A DNA stretch of 56,922 nt from Verrucomicrobiota bacterium (GTDB lineage Bacteria; Verrucomicrobiota; Verrucomicrobiia; Limisphaerales; SIBE01), in the NCBI GenBank assembly GCA_016871515.1, contig VHDE01000025.1, positions 1 to 56,922 of the forward strand, written 5' to 3'. The stretch's first letter is position 1; each line of letters begins with the position of its first letter. Shown in pieces: positions 8,489-17,860 of the stretch. The position numbers were made by a program, and so were the translations under genes. The notes beneath the pieces were generated by a model. It saw only the letters and a program-made list of their open reading frames with translations, did not search any database and was not told where the DNA came from.

Positions 8489-9514
8489 TTATCTGGCCGA
8501 GGCCGGAGTGGCGCTCGGGCGCGGGCCCAACAACTGGGCGGCGGCCGGCGTCAAAGGCAGGAGCGGCAGCAGGCGCTGGTTGACGTCGCCGCCGACGATG
8601 ACTTTGTCGATGTCGGGCAAAATCTTCTCCATCGTTTCCAGGTGGAGGCGATCGCGAGTGACGCCGCGGGCTTTCTCGTATTCGGCCAAGACGCTGAGGA
8701 ACCGCGCGGCTTCGCCTTGAGCGAGCAGGACGCGTTGTTCCTTGTAACCCTCTGCTTCGCGCAAGAGTTTCTGGGCTTCACCGCGGGCCTTGGGCAGGAT
8801 GTCGGCTTGGTAGCCGCGCGCCTGATTGATCAGTTTTTCCTTGTCTTCGCGGGCGCGCACGACGTCGTGGAAGGCATCGCGCACGGCATCCGGCGGGTCG
8901 GCCGCCTGGAGCTTGACTTCCGTGATGACCAGGCCGGATTCGTAATCGTCCATCAACCGCTGAATGAAAAGCCGCGCGTCCGCCTGCACTTTGGCGCGTT
9001 CCTCGATCATGACCTGGTCGATGGTCATGCTGCCGACGGTGCTGCGCAAGGCGACTTCCGTGGCGGCCAGGAGGGCGGTGTCCGGTTCGCGCAGGCGATA
9101 GAGATATTTGGCGGGGTCCGCCACACGGTATTGCACGACGATTTGGGCCTCAACGATGTTCTCATCGCCGGTGAGCATGAGGGCCTCTTCGGGAACGCGC
9201 TGGCTGCCGCGGAAGCCAACTTCGATGCGGCGGATTTGTTCCACACTGACAATATTTACCTGCTGCACCGGCCAAGGGTAACGGTAGTTCAATCCCGGTT
9301 CCGTACGGGCGGTTTCCCGTCCAAAGGTGCGGACGACACCGATGTGGCCGGGATTCACGGTGTACACGCCGGAGGCGAACCAGAACAGACAAGCGGCCAC
9401 GACAGCCATGGGAAGAATTCTCGGCAGATAATGCTTGAGCCGCTCGCCCGTCTTTTCGAAAGCATCCAAGAGTTGTTGGGGCAGCTCAGGTCCGTCGTAA
9501 TTGTTGTGGCTCAT
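8489..9514 (-). CDS. hflK: HflK, membrane prohibitin-family partner of HflC
   Basis: A 341-residue protein. The short N-terminal cytoplasmic segment is followed by a membrane anchor (about residues 35-52, PMAVVAACLFWFASGVYTV). The SPFH domain begins NPGHIGVVRTFGRETARTEP and carries LNYRYPWPVQ, the HflK-type signature. The extended helix ends in LAEYEKARGVTRDRLHLETM and the region LPDIDKVIVGG. It forms the HflKC complex with the next gene and controls FtsH. It is shorter than E. coli HflK because the Gly-rich N-terminus is absent. It follows the CBM48 gene after an 82-base gap. Confidence 0.92.
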   Translation of the reverse strand: MSHNNYDGPELPQQLLDAFEKTGERLKHYLPRILPMAVVAACLFWFASGVYTVNPGHIGVVRTFGRETARTEPGLNYRYPWPVQQVNIVSVEQIRRIEVGFRGSQRVPEEALMLTGDENIVEAQIVVQYRVADPAKYLYRLREPDTALLAATEVALRSTVGSMTIDQVMIEERAKVQADARLFIQRLMDDYESGLVITEVKLQAADPPDAVRDAFHDVVRAREDKEKLINQARGYQADILPKARGEAQKLLREAEGYKEQRVLLAQGEAARFLSVLAEYEKARGVTRDRLHLETMEKILPDIDKVIVGGDVNQRLLPLLPLTPAAAQLLGPRPSATPASAR

Positions 9515-9596
9515 GTGTTTTTTTTGTTAGCCGCGAAAAATCCAGAATTGCTTCATCGATTCGCGTCCATTGGCGTTCATTGGTGGTTGGCAGAGT

Positions 9597-9926
9597 TTAA
9601 ACCTTCAGGACTGAATTGCGACCGCCGAATGGATTGGGCGCCGTCTCGCGGGCGTGCGGGTCGGGCATCCATTTGTAGCCGTTGACGACCAGGCAATACT
9701 CGTACACGCCAGGCGTCAGGCTAAGGTCCTTGATCCAGCGGTTGTGACCGTCAGACAACATCGGCGCACGCTCGGGCCGCCAATCGTTAAACGTGCCCGC
9801 GATGCCCACGGATTCGGCTCCCGACATGAAGAATTCGATATGGATGGTTCGCGTCTCAGCGCGCGGAGTTGCAGCGGGCGGCTTCCCTTGCAATCGCTTT
9901 GAGCTGTTCTCGGTTCTTTTTTTCAT
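9597..9926 (-). CDS. CBM48/AMPK-type glycogen-binding domain protein
   Basis: A 109-residue protein. After a basic N-terminus (1-~25) comes a single CBM48-like beta domain: FFMSGAESVGIAGTFNDWRP, MLSDGHNRWIKDLSLTPGVY, YCLVVNGYKWMPDP and RETAPNPFGGRNSVLKV. The FNDW and NGYKW segments carry aromatics that contact glucan in known members. No catalytic domain is attached. It lies 32 bases after the zinc peptidase gene on the same strand and before hflK, so co-transcription is likely. A role in glycogen sensing or in targeting a partner is inference. Confidence 0.85.
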   Translation of the reverse strand: MKKRTENSSKRLQGKPPAATPRAETRTIHIEFFMSGAESVGIAGTFNDWRPERAPMLSDGHNRWIKDLSLTPGVYEYCLVVNGYKWMPDPHARETAPNPFGGRNSVLKV

Positions 9927-9958
9927 GATGCTTGAGGTCTGTTGGGAATCAATGCGAC

Positions 9959-10645
9959 TCAGTCACGGTCCCTGCCTGTGAGCAAGGGCAGCAAATGCCA
10001 GAGGAAGTAAATGAGCGACGTGATGAACGCCGCGACATAAGTCCATCCGGCAGCCGTGAGCACGCGGCTGACGCCCTCCCGTTCGGCGGGCGATTGCACG
10101 AAACCCATTTGCCCGAGCACGAGTTTGGCGCGGCGAGAGGCGTCGAATTCCACTGGCAGAGTGACGAGGTTGAACGCCATAATGACCCCCCAAGCGAGCG
10201 CCATAATGAGGACGCCGGTGTAAGTGGAGAGGTAACCGGTGAACATCCCCAACAGCGGCAGCCACAAAACAATTTGGCTGGCGAAGTTCGTGACTCCCAC
10301 CGCCGCCATCCGCCAATGCAGCGGCGCATAAGCGATTTTGTGTTGAATAGCATGGCCGCATTCGTGCGCGGCCACACCAATGGCAGCCAGCGAGGTGCCA
10401 TGATAATTCGCGGAGGAAAGCACAAGCCGTTTCCGCAATGGATCGTAGTGGTCGCCGAGCAACTCCTCGTGCTCCTGGATCGAGACATCGTCAATGCCGG
10501 CGGCGCGGAGAAGTTCCCGCGCCACTTCGGCCCCGGTGTGCCCGGCAGCGGCCGGGACGAGGCTGTAGCGATGATACATGCGCTTGACATGCCATTGCGC
10601 GAGAAGGGCGATGGCCAGCGTCAAAAGGAAAAGAAGCAGGATCAT
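9959..10645 (-). CDS. Membrane zinc metallopeptidase (YugP/Zn_peptidase_2 family)
   Basis: A 228-residue protein with an N-terminal membrane helix (about 1-17), the zincin motif HECGH at residues 94-98 (the two His and Glu are ligand and base), a motif YDPLRKRLVLSS typical of the family, and further hydrophobic segments at ~118-140, ~148-172 and ~205-225. The third ligand is probably in the VEFDASRRA region. Members are integral-membrane metalloproteases of mostly unknown substrate. It is the first gene of the run leading to hflKC, which suggests a membrane-quality-control theme. Confidence 0.88.
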   Translation of the reverse strand: MILLLFLLTLAIALLAQWHVKRMYHRYSLVPAAAGHTGAEVARELLRAAGIDDVSIQEHEELLGDHYDPLRKRLVLSSANYHGTSLAAIGVAAHECGHAIQHKIAYAPLHWRMAAVGVTNFASQIVLWLPLLGMFTGYLSTYTGVLIMALAWGVIMAFNLVTLPVEFDASRRAKLVLGQMGFVQSPAEREGVSRVLTAAGWTYVAAFITSLIYFLWHLLPLLTGRDRD

Positions 10646-11194
10646 GAATAAGCTTTCGTTCAGTGCTGAAGTTTGGTTCGGTTCACGCTGTTTTCCTTAA
10701 GCTTTTAAGATGCCAAATGACCGCGCCGAAACCGGAGACGTTGAAAAGCGGCGAATTACGCGAACGAGGCTGGCATCGCGTCGCCCAAATGTGACCAATC
10801 AATGGCCACCAGCGACCAACGATTGGCCGTACCGGTTGAGCGCGTTCGCGTTCGGCGTAGCGGAGACTCTCAGTCTATCAGTATCAGTATCACACGAAAT
10901 CGCCGCGGGCCGCGACGATTTGTCGGACCGCGACCGGTCCCCGGTCGCAGCACGCCGGCCAAGACCGCAGCTTCGGATAATTGCCGAGGCCCTCGACAAG
11001 CCGCCCTGCTGCGGCCCGGGACGTGCCGCGCTCCTTTGGGCGCGGTTTCGCCGGCTTCGCCGCGTTACCCCGTATAGCGGACGGAAAATTTGCGGTACGC
11101 TCAACGCGCACAAACGGCCACACCGCATCAAGGGCTGCCGTTCGCGGCCACAGAAATGTGCAACCACCGCGAAAGGTATTGCACATGCTTCCCC
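10646..11194. other. Intergenic region between divergent genes
   Basis: About 550 bases with no gene I can support. Open frames here have arginine/proline-rich, low-complexity translations. The stretch 10900-11080 is rich in short GC palindromes (for example GACCGGTCCCCGGTC). It must hold promoters for the peptidase operon and for the histidine kinase. Confidence 0.5.
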
Positions 11195-12580
11195 ATGAAG
11201 TCGCCGATCAAACTGCGCTTGACCGGTTTTCTTGCGACCGTGGCCTTGGGAGCGGTGCTGATCGGCTGGACCGAGCGCCACTCCTGGCGGCAAATCGGCC
11301 AGTTGCAGGCGCGGTTCGGAGCGATGCAAGATGGCGGGTATCATTTAGCCGATTATCTCGAAGCCGCCATCTTAAGGTTCAATCACACGCTGTTGCGCTT
11401 TGATCTTCGTGAAGAACCCACGGATCGCGTCCGTTTTCAGGAAGAGACAGATGCGCTCAAAGTTTGGCTGGCGCAACAACTGGAACGTTCGTCCGCCGCG
11501 AGCGAGCGCGAACTGCTGCGGCAAATCGCCTCCGCTTTCGATCAATATTTGATCAAGGCTTTCCTAACTCTCGAACAAAGCGCCCAAATCAACGGTCCGG
11601 GCTCCCCGGCCGCGTTGCTCGCTCGCACCGAAAAGGAATCGAGCCACTTGCTGACCCTGGCGACGCAATTGGCGCACGCCCAACGGCAGTCGCTTCAATC
11701 GGCCCTGTCGGACGCGCATCTGGCTTTGGCGGAATTGAAGTTTCTGCTCGCCTTGTCGCTGGGCTTGCTCGTCTTGCTGAGCTTGTCGCTGACCGTGTTG
11801 GTTTATCGCGGGATGATTGGTCCATTGCGCGTCAAATTGATCGAGACGCGCGCTCTGGTCGAACGCCAGGAGAAACTCGCTTCGCTCGGAGCGCTGGCGG
11901 CCGGCGTGGCCCACGAAATTCGCAATCCCCTCACCGCCATCAAGGCCCGCCTGTTCACTCAGCGCAAATTATTGCCTGAAAATTCCGAGCCGTTGGAAGA
12001 CAACCGGTTCATCAGCGACGAGATTTTCCGCCTCGACAAGATCATCAAAGATTTCCTGCTCTTCGCGCGTCCGTCCGAGCCGCAACTCGAACTGGTCAAG
12101 GCCACTGCTCCCTTTCGCGAACTAGCCGGGCTGTTCCGTCCAGAATTGGAGAGGAACTCGATTGAACTGAAATGCGAATTCCTGGCTGACCCGCAGGTGC
12201 GCGGCGATTTGCAGCAGCTCAAGCAGGTGCTCATCAACTTGATCAAGAATGCCGCCGAAAGCATTGGCCAGCGCGGCGCGATTACCTTGCGCACGCGCAC
12301 CAAGCCGGCCCGCTTCGGCTCGCGCTCAACCACAGCGGCAGTCCTGGAAGTCGAAGACACCGGCGATGGCATTCCACCCGCCGTTCAGAAACGCTTGTTC
12401 GATCCGTTTTTCACGACCAAAGAAACTGGCGCCGGCCTTGGCCTTTGCATCGCGGCGCGCATTCTGGAAAAACACGGCGGCCTTTTGGAATATCAAACCC
12501 AAGTCGGGCAAGGCGCCATTTTCAGCGTCATCTTGCCCATCGCCCAAAGTCCGGAACGCGAACCGGCGCGCTCGGACTGA
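11195..12580 (+). CDS. Sensor histidine kinase
   Basis: A 461-residue kinase. The ATG at 11195 is chosen because it directly precedes a membrane helix (residues ~9-25); the open frame continues upstream without features. Residues 26-180 form a mostly helical periplasmic sensor, followed by a second membrane helix (182-205). The dimerisation/phosphoacceptor helix has GVAHEIRNPLTAIKARLF with His240. The catalytic domain carries the N box (INLIKNAAES), G1 (VEDTGDGI), F box (FDPFFTTK) and G2 (GAGLGLCIA). The next plus-strand gene is an NtrC-type response regulator 643 bases downstream, its likely partner. The signal is unknown. Confidence 0.92.
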   Translation: MKSPIKLRLTGFLATVALGAVLIGWTERHSWRQIGQLQARFGAMQDGGYHLADYLEAAILRFNHTLLRFDLREEPTDRVRFQEETDALKVWLAQQLERSSAASERELLRQIASAFDQYLIKAFLTLEQSAQINGPGSPAALLARTEKESSHLLTLATQLAHAQRQSLQSALSDAHLALAELKFLLALSLGLLVLLSLSLTVLVYRGMIGPLRVKLIETRALVERQEKLASLGALAAGVAHEIRNPLTAIKARLFTQRKLLPENSEPLEDNRFISDEIFRLDKIIKDFLLFARPSEPQLELVKATAPFRELAGLFRPELERNSIELKCEFLADPQVRGDLQQLKQVLINLIKNAAESIGQRGAITLRTRTKPARFGSRSTTAAVLEVEDTGDGIPPAVQKRLFDPFFTTKETGAGLGLCIAARILEKHGGLLEYQTQVGQGAIFSVILPIAQSPEREPARSD

Positions 12581-13223
12581 AGCGCAGGAGCGACGAGGCT
12601 GTTGGAATCATCGCGGAGACGCGAAAGACGCAGAGAAAAAGCTTCTTCGCAGGCTGCGAACAATTCTGATCAATTCCGGGCAGACGAAAAACGCCGATTT
12701 GATCAACTGGGCACTGGTTCGGATGCACGTGTCCGGAGCGCGATGTTTGATTAACAACAAGACCGCGAAGAACGCAAAGAACTTTGGAACTGGCCTGATC
12801 TTCGCGTCCTGGGTGATCTTCTGTTCCAACTGCAGGCTCACCATCTTTGCCAAGGAGTTGCGGATTTCAACCATGGCCGCGCGAAAGTCTGTGAGTTGTC
12901 TCTCGTCGCTCTCTGCACGGCAATCCTCGACATCGTTCGCAGGCCGTGGTGAAACTTTTAACCATTTAACCATGCAACGATTTAACCTTGTAACGCCTTC
13001 GGCCGCGGCTTCGCCGCTCTGCGTTCTGGCGTCTCTGCGGCGGTTTCGGTTGCGGCGCCCTGCGCTCGAGGCGGCAAATAGCGGCGATTTGCCCCTCGCG
13101 CTTGCTTGAAAAAGTGCGCCGCGCATTGGAAGATCACGTGTGGCCGCCGGACTGGATGCCTACTGACACATGCAGCACACCGGCCGCCCAATAAATGTCA
13201 TTCCAAGCTTCGCGCAAAAGTCC
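12581..13223. other. Intergenic region, decayed and repetitive
   Basis: 643 bases between kinase and regulator without a gene I can support. It includes phrases that look like dispersed relics (CGCGAAAGACGCAGAG, ACCGCGAAGAACGCAAAG) and an AT-richer repeat at 12956-12994 related to 46756-46843. The gap is unusually long for a two-component pair, which suggests insertions accumulated here. Confidence 0.55.
12956..12994. repeat. Dispersed TTTAACC-type repeat (copy 1)
   Basis: Reads TTTTAACCATTTAACC, then ATGCAACGATTTAACCTTG. The same phrase, with changes, occurs at 46804-46843 (TTTAACCCATGCAACCATTC, then AACCTTTTAACC). Confidence 0.6.
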
Positions 13224-14669
13224 ATGACTGCGAACTGCGCCAGAATTCTATTGATCGAAGATGATACACGCGCGGCTGTGTCGCTGGAAAAGTTGCTCGC
13301 GTCGGAAGGCTACGCGGTAACGGTTTCGCATCGCGGCGATGAAGGATTCGCCCGCGCGCAATCGGGGCATTTCGAGGTCGTGATCACCGACTTGCGGCTG
13401 CCCGGACTGGATGGTCTGGAACTCGTGCGCAGCCTGCACGCCGTCAAACCCCGGCTGCCCATCGTGCTGATGACGGCCTATGGGACGACCGAAACAGTGA
13501 TTGAAGCGACCAAGCGCGGCGCATTCGAGTATTTGATCAAGCCGTTTGAGATGGAAGACCTGCTCGAAGCCACCGCCAAAGCGGTCGCGAGCGCCCGCCT
13601 CATGAGCGAACCGGTCGATCTCGGCGCGACCGGTTCGGACGGCGACGCGATCATCGGCAACAGCCGTGTAATGCAGGAGGTTTGCAAAGAGATCGGGCGC
13701 GTTGCCGCCAAAGCCGTGGCCGTGCTCATTCGCGGTGAAACAGGCACGGGCAAGGAACTGGTCGCGCGCGCGATTTATCAGCACAGCGCGCGGGCCGACA
13801 AACCTTTTATCGCCGTCAATTGCGCGGCCATTCCGGAGACGCTGCTGGAGAGTGAATTATTTGGGCACGAACGCGGCGCGTTCACTGGAGCGGAAAGCCG
13901 GCGCATCGGGCGGTTCGAGCAGGCTGACCGCGGCACGCTCTTCCTCGATGAAATCGGTGACATGACGGCGTTCACACAGGCCAAGCTGTTGCGCGTGCTC
14001 CAGGACAAATGCATTCAGCGCGTCGGCGGAAAGGATCTCATTTCGGTGGATGTCCGAATTCTCGCCGCCACACACCGCGATTTGGAAGCCGCCATCCGCG
14101 AGAAACAGTTTCGCGAGGACCTGTTCTATCGGCTGAGCTCCTTTGTTCTGCATCTCCCGCCGCTGCGCCAGCGGCTGGAAGATATTCCTGAGCTGACGAA
14201 ATATTTTCTGCGGCGCTTTGCGAGCGAACTCGAATTGAGTTCCGCCGCGATTCATCCTCAGGCTGTGATCTGGCTGCAGCAGCAATCCTGGCCGGGCAAC
14301 GTGCGCCAACTCGCCAACGTGCTACGACAGGCGCTTCTGCTCGCGCGCGGCTTTCCTATCAGCGCAGACAACCTGAAAACCGTGCTGGCGAAACGAAGTG
14401 ACGCGGGCGCAGCCTCGGACCAGAAAATGTCGGCGTTCATCGACGAATTTCTTGAGGGCGCCCGTCAAGGGGCTTTGAGGGATACCCACGCCGCGGTTAT
14501 TGAAGCTGTGGAACGGCAGCTTTTCACGCGCGCGATCGAGCTGGCCCAGGGCAATCAGGCCAAAGCCGCCCGCTGGCTGAACGTGTCACGCCAGACCATG
14601 CGGGACAAGCTCACCCAATTTGGCGCGCGCCCGCCCACTGGAAACCGCGAAAGAGACAACGCGGAGTGA
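13224..14669 (+). CDS. NtrC-family sigma-54-dependent response regulator
   Basis: A 481-residue protein. The receiver domain (1-~120) has the acidic pair at residues 13-14, phosphoacceptor Asp56 in VVITDLRLPG, the Thr in MTAYG, and Lys in LIKPF. The AAA+ domain has Walker A GETGTGKE (171-178), the sigma-54 contact loop GAFTGA (218-223, intact), Walker B LFLDEIGD and the arginine-finger region REDLFYRLS. A Fis-type HTH lies at the C-terminus (GNQAKAARWLNVSRQTMRDK). Start at ATG 13224, directly before the receiver domain. Probably activated by the kinase at 11195. Targets unknown; I saw no clear -24/-12 promoter beside it. Confidence 0.93.
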   Translation: MTANCARILLIEDDTRAAVSLEKLLASEGYAVTVSHRGDEGFARAQSGHFEVVITDLRLPGLDGLELVRSLHAVKPRLPIVLMTAYGTTETVIEATKRGAFEYLIKPFEMEDLLEATAKAVASARLMSEPVDLGATGSDGDAIIGNSRVMQEVCKEIGRVAAKAVAVLIRGETGTGKELVARAIYQHSARADKPFIAVNCAAIPETLLESELFGHERGAFTGAESRRIGRFEQADRGTLFLDEIGDMTAFTQAKLLRVLQDKCIQRVGGKDLISVDVRILAATHRDLEAAIREKQFREDLFYRLSSFVLHLPPLRQRLEDIPELTKYFLRRFASELELSSAAIHPQAVIWLQQQSWPGNVRQLANVLRQALLLARGFPISADNLKTVLAKRSDAGAASDQKMSAFIDEFLEGARQGALRDTHAAVIEAVERQLFTRAIELAQGNQAKAARWLNVSRQTMRDKLTQFGARPPTGNRERDNAE

Positions 14670-14715
14670 CGCGCCCTGCCAGCCAGGAGAGGGAGGGCGC
14701 GTATTGAAGCCACCG

Positions 14716-15936
14716 CTAGCGTCCCGCGCCGTAACGCTTCAGCCATTCTTTTTCGAGACGTTCCATCCAGATGGGGTGCGGCTCGGCGAGGGGTTTTCCC
14801 AGGTCCGTTGATGAAAGCGTCGCGGGTCCGCGCGGCAAGTTCTCAAATCGAGCACGATCCGCCGCAGTCAGCTTGTCCATCGCCAGGACGGTTAGACTGC
14901 CGAGTTCGCGCGGGTCCTGTTTGCGAGCTTGCGCCGCTGGGGAAAGCAAGAAGTTGATGAACACCATCGCTCCCTCTTTGGCCCCGCTGTTGAAAGGAAT
15001 GGCCAGGAAGCTAGCGTTGCCAATCGTTCCGCCGTCGAAAACAAAGGTGCGAACACTCGTGGGAAGTTGACCCGTCAGAATGGCCAACGAGGCGGCTTCG
15101 GGACTGAAGGAAAGCGCAATGTCGATTTCCCCATCTCCGAGCGACCGAATCTGGGCTGGACCGCTGGAGGGAAAGGCCCGTCCTTGTCGCCACATCGTGG
15201 GATGCAATGCGTCGAGGTACTCCCATAAAGGTTTCGTTACCTCTGCAGAAAAAGATTCCGATGCTGGAGCGCTCAAGGCGGCGGTGTTCGTGACTAAGCT
15301 GAGAATCATCTGTTTGAGAAAAGTGGTTCCGAGGAAGTCCGGCGGTTGCGGATACGTGAATCGTCCGGGATAAGCGTTGGCCCAAGTGAGCAATGCTCGC
15401 GGCGTGCGGGGCGGATTGGGCAAGCGCGCGGTGTCATAAAGGAAAACAAGTTGCGCCATACTCCATGGGGCTTCAAACCCTTCCACCGGCACCGTGAAAT
15501 CGGTGAGTGTCGGCTTGGTATTCGTGTCCACCAGGCTAAAGTTCGGCAGCTTGTGTGTGAAGGGACCGTAAAGCAGCCCATGTTGTTTCATGGCGGCGAA
15601 ATTCTCACCATTGATCCAAATCAGGTCCACAGAACCTCGGTCGTTCTTGCCGGCAGCTTTTTCCGCGAGAACGCGCGTCACGGCTTCGACCGTGTCAGTC
15701 AATTTCACATGTCTGACCTCAATACCAAACTGGCCTTGAACCGTTCGCGCGGCCCACGCGATATAAGCGTTAATACGGTCATCGCCACCCCACGCATTCC
15801 AGAAAAGGCGCTGTCCCCGCGCTTTGGAGACCGTGGATGCCCAAGCGCCTTCGCCAGCCGCGCCAGTGGACAAGCTCGCGAGGGCGAAAGCGAAGAACAC
15901 CGACGCTGCCAGCACTTTCTTGCACGATGCGTTCAT
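14716..15936 (-). CDS. ynjB: ABC transporter substrate-binding protein, YnjB type
   Basis: A 406-residue periplasmic protein with signal peptide (1-~27). The mature part has RLFWNAWGGDDRINAYIAWA and VDLIWINGENFAAMKQHGLL, both characteristic of YnjB within the type 2 periplasmic-binding fold, and ends with HPIWMERLEKEWLKRYG. It is the presumed partner of YnjC/YnjD encoded 8.2 kb away on the same strand. Its ATG overlaps the stop of the radical SAM gene by four bases (15933-15936), which implies coupled expression with that enzyme. Ligand unknown. Confidence 0.87.
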   Translation of the reverse strand: MNASCKKVLAASVFFAFALASLSTGAAGEGAWASTVSKARGQRLFWNAWGGDDRINAYIAWAARTVQGQFGIEVRHVKLTDTVEAVTRVLAEKAAGKNDRGSVDLIWINGENFAAMKQHGLLYGPFTHKLPNFSLVDTNTKPTLTDFTVPVEGFEAPWSMAQLVFLYDTARLPNPPRTPRALLTWANAYPGRFTYPQPPDFLGTTFLKQMILSLVTNTAALSAPASESFSAEVTKPLWEYLDALHPTMWRQGRAFPSSGPAQIRSLGDGEIDIALSFSPEAASLAILTGQLPTSVRTFVFDGGTIGNASFLAIPFNSGAKEGAMVFINFLLSPAAQARKQDPRELGSLTVLAMDKLTAADRARFENLPRGPATLSSTDLGKPLAEPHPIWMERLEKEWLKRYGAGR

Positions 15937-17042
15937 GCTGCTTTGCCACTCGCCGAGGCTCGCCTCGCCAGCCGCTCGCGTCGCAGTTCCGCGAGCAGCG
16001 GTCGTGCGACCTCCTCATGAAAACGGTCGCAGCCGATGCACAGATTTTGATACGGACGACCCGCGGGTGTGACAGTTCGGGAACGCTCCACAAAATTGGC
16101 GGGAGACCATCCATAACGAACACCCATCCGCTCCGGGTGTCCCATCGCAATGGCTTCGTAAATTGGATGTCCAATGAGGCTGCGCAGAATTTCCATCAAC
16201 GGTTCCTCCAGTAGATTGCCGATGGGGAATTTTGTTTTCATGCAACAGGGATAAACGTTGCCATTCGGTTCTATGGAAACCTCGGAACCAGCCTCGCCAA
16301 CATTCAGGAAGTTGAGTCCGCCGGACCAGGCGTTGCAGAAATTGTCCGCCAGCGTGGCCTTGGAAAGATCGTTATTCCAGGCCCGCCCGCGCGGCCAGAT
16401 TCGGCCAATCCAAGCGTCGGCTGTTGCGCCAAAGAAACTGAAAACCGGTCCCGCCTCTTCGTGCCATTTGCGATCCTTGGCATGAAGACCGGAACGATGC
16501 ATGCCAGCCTTCTCAAATATTTCGGTCAGCTTGCCGGTGAGTTTGTTCCGGCGTTGCTCGTCAAAGCCTTCGTGGAAGTCGTCCATCCCCGAAACCGAAA
16601 TCATCCAAACACCGCGCTGAAGGAGTTCGTCCACGATCTTTGCGGTGATCAAGTCTCCGGTGGTCTGAACCACAACTTTGACTCCGCCGGTCCGGCGATA
16701 CTTTTCGATGATCCGTTCAATCGCCGGATAAAGGACCGGTTCGCAGATTTGCGGCAGCAACACTTCGCCGCCGGAGAGAATGATTCGCCCGATACGCTCA
16801 GGAACTTCGCCGCTCGCCGCCGTCGCCTCTGGAACACGGTAGCGCATGTGTTCCGGAAAATGATCGATGATCCGTTCGAAGTTGTTCCGGGCTTCGCCGG
16901 CGACTCCGGCCAATTCGGCGCCTTGATAAGGATGAAAGCGCTCCTCATAGCAGTGTGGGCACTGCCGATGGCATAGCCAGGAGATTACGTAATATATGGA
17001 TTCAATCATGCAGGCGGGTTTGAGCGCGCTCAAACCCGGCAT
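15933..17042 (-). CDS. Radical SAM enzyme with C-terminal SPASM-like cysteines
   Basis: A 369-residue protein (or 358 from the ATG at 17009). The radical SAM cluster motif is C24-HRQ-C28-PH-C31, the usual CX3CX2C, followed by a GGE-type SAM-binding motif (ILSGGEVLLP). The C-terminal half has further cysteines in NFCNAW, VYPCCMKTKFPIGNL and LCIGCDRFHEE, the pattern of SPASM/twitch auxiliary Fe-S clusters. Enzymes of this architecture often modify peptides or make cofactors. No short precursor-peptide gene was seen beside it. It is coupled to ynjB by ATGA and lies 62 bases after msrB on the same strand. Function not assigned. Confidence 0.88.
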   Translation of the reverse strand: MPGLSALKPACMIESIYYVISWLCHRQCPHCYEERFHPYQGAELAGVAGEARNNFERIIDHFPEHMRYRVPEATAASGEVPERIGRIILSGGEVLLPQICEPVLYPAIERIIEKYRRTGGVKVVVQTTGDLITAKIVDELLQRGVWMISVSGMDDFHEGFDEQRRNKLTGKLTEIFEKAGMHRSGLHAKDRKWHEEAGPVFSFFGATADAWIGRIWPRGRAWNNDLSKATLADNFCNAWSGGLNFLNVGEAGSEVSIEPNGNVYPCCMKTKFPIGNLLEEPLMEILRSLIGHPIYEAIAMGHPERMGVRYGWSPANFVERSRTVTPAGRPYQNLCIGCDRFHEEVARPLLAELRRERLARRASASGKAA

Positions 17043-17104
17043 CCGGCATTATCGGCGGAAAGGCAGAGCGGCACTCTAAACACACCGTAGTGCGCGTCAG
17101 TCAT

Positions 17105-17674
17105 TCATTTTCTTTCCGCACCGGGACGAAACACAAGAGAAGCGGAGTTAAGACAGTAACGCAAACCGGTCGGCTTGGGGCCATCTTCGAAAACATGGCC
17201 GAGGTGCGCGTCACAGCGCGCGCAAAGGATTTCCGTTCGGCGCATTCCGTGGCTGAGATCCTCGAGCGTTGCGACGTTTTCTTTCGCGACCGGCTGGAAA
17301 AAGCTGGGCCAGCCTGTGCCGGAATCAAACTTTGCGGTCGAGGAGAATAGAGGCAAATCGCAGCAAACGCAGGTGTAGATGCCGGGTTTCTTGTGGTCAT
17401 AGAAGATGCCGCAGAAGGCGCGCTCGGTTCCTTTGCCGCGCGCGATTTCGTATTGTTCCTTGGTCAATTGTTTGCGCCATTCCGCGTCGGTCTTGACGAT
17501 TTTGTTCATCGTTTGAAGCTCCGTTGGTTTTCCAGTCTTGTCCAGCAAGCGCACTTGCACCTGGCCGGCTTTTGATTTTGTTTGCGGTGTCGCCTTGGTG
17601 GAAGGCGGTTCCGCAATGACACCGCTCAAGGCAATCAAGGCGGAACCGAGGATCAATAAAAGGAGTTTGTTCAT
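17105..17674 (-). CDS. msrB: Exported peptide-methionine (R)-S-oxide reductase MsrB
   Basis: A 189-residue protein from the ATG at 17674, which starts a signal peptide ([20 protein letters not shown]). The MsrB domain carries two zinc-binding CxxC pairs (Cys102/105, Cys151/154), the [10 protein letters not shown] block, [10 protein letters not shown] and catalytic Cys174 in RYCLNSASL. It reduces methionine-R-sulfoxide in proteins; the signal implies a periplasmic site, although the first zinc pair reads CVCC. It heads the msrB-radical SAM-ynjB run. Confidence 0.92.
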   Translation of the reverse strand: MNKLLLLILGSALIALSGVIAEPPSTKATPQTKSKAGQVQVRLLDKTGKPTELQTMNKIVKTDAEWRKQLTKEQYEIARGKGTERAFCGIFYDHKKPGIYTCVCCDLPLFSSTAKFDSGTGWPSFFQPVAKENVATLEDLSHGMRRTEILCARCDAHLGHVFEDGPKPTGLRYCLNSASLVFRPGAERK

Positions 17675-17766
17675 GAGCTCAGTATACAAGCCGTTCCGGC
17701 GGATTCCAGCTTTGACTGAGCAACTCCGCTGCGAGCCCCCAATGGCCGCGTCACCGTAAAATTGTG

Positions 17767-17786
17767 ATCGCACGAAATAGTGCGAT
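17767..17786. other. Hairpin in divergent msrB/UVR promoter region
   Basis: ATCGCAC, loop GAAATA, GTGCGAT, followed by TTTTAAA. It resembles a terminator but lies between two divergent genes, so it may be an operator-like or mRNA leader structure. Low confidence in any function. Confidence 0.35.
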
Positions 17787-17860
17787 TTTAAATGCAACAC
17801 CACACACACCACACACGGGGCGGATTGACTTGAACGCCTTCTCTGGCCATAGTGCGCTAT

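Noticed and set aside
7667..9685. Open frame of 672 codons on the plus strand
   Set aside because: Antisense to hflC and hflK, whose protein motifs are unmistakable; it arises from biased codon use in GC-rich genes.
10710..11198. Possible 162-residue gene before the histidine kinase
   Set aside because: Translation is low-complexity Arg/Pro-rich without any domain, and overlaps the kinase start region.
12608..13126. Possible 172-residue minus-strand gene between kinase and regulator
   Set aside because: Composed of repeat-like phrases with no domain, and the stretch resembles decayed intergenic sequence.
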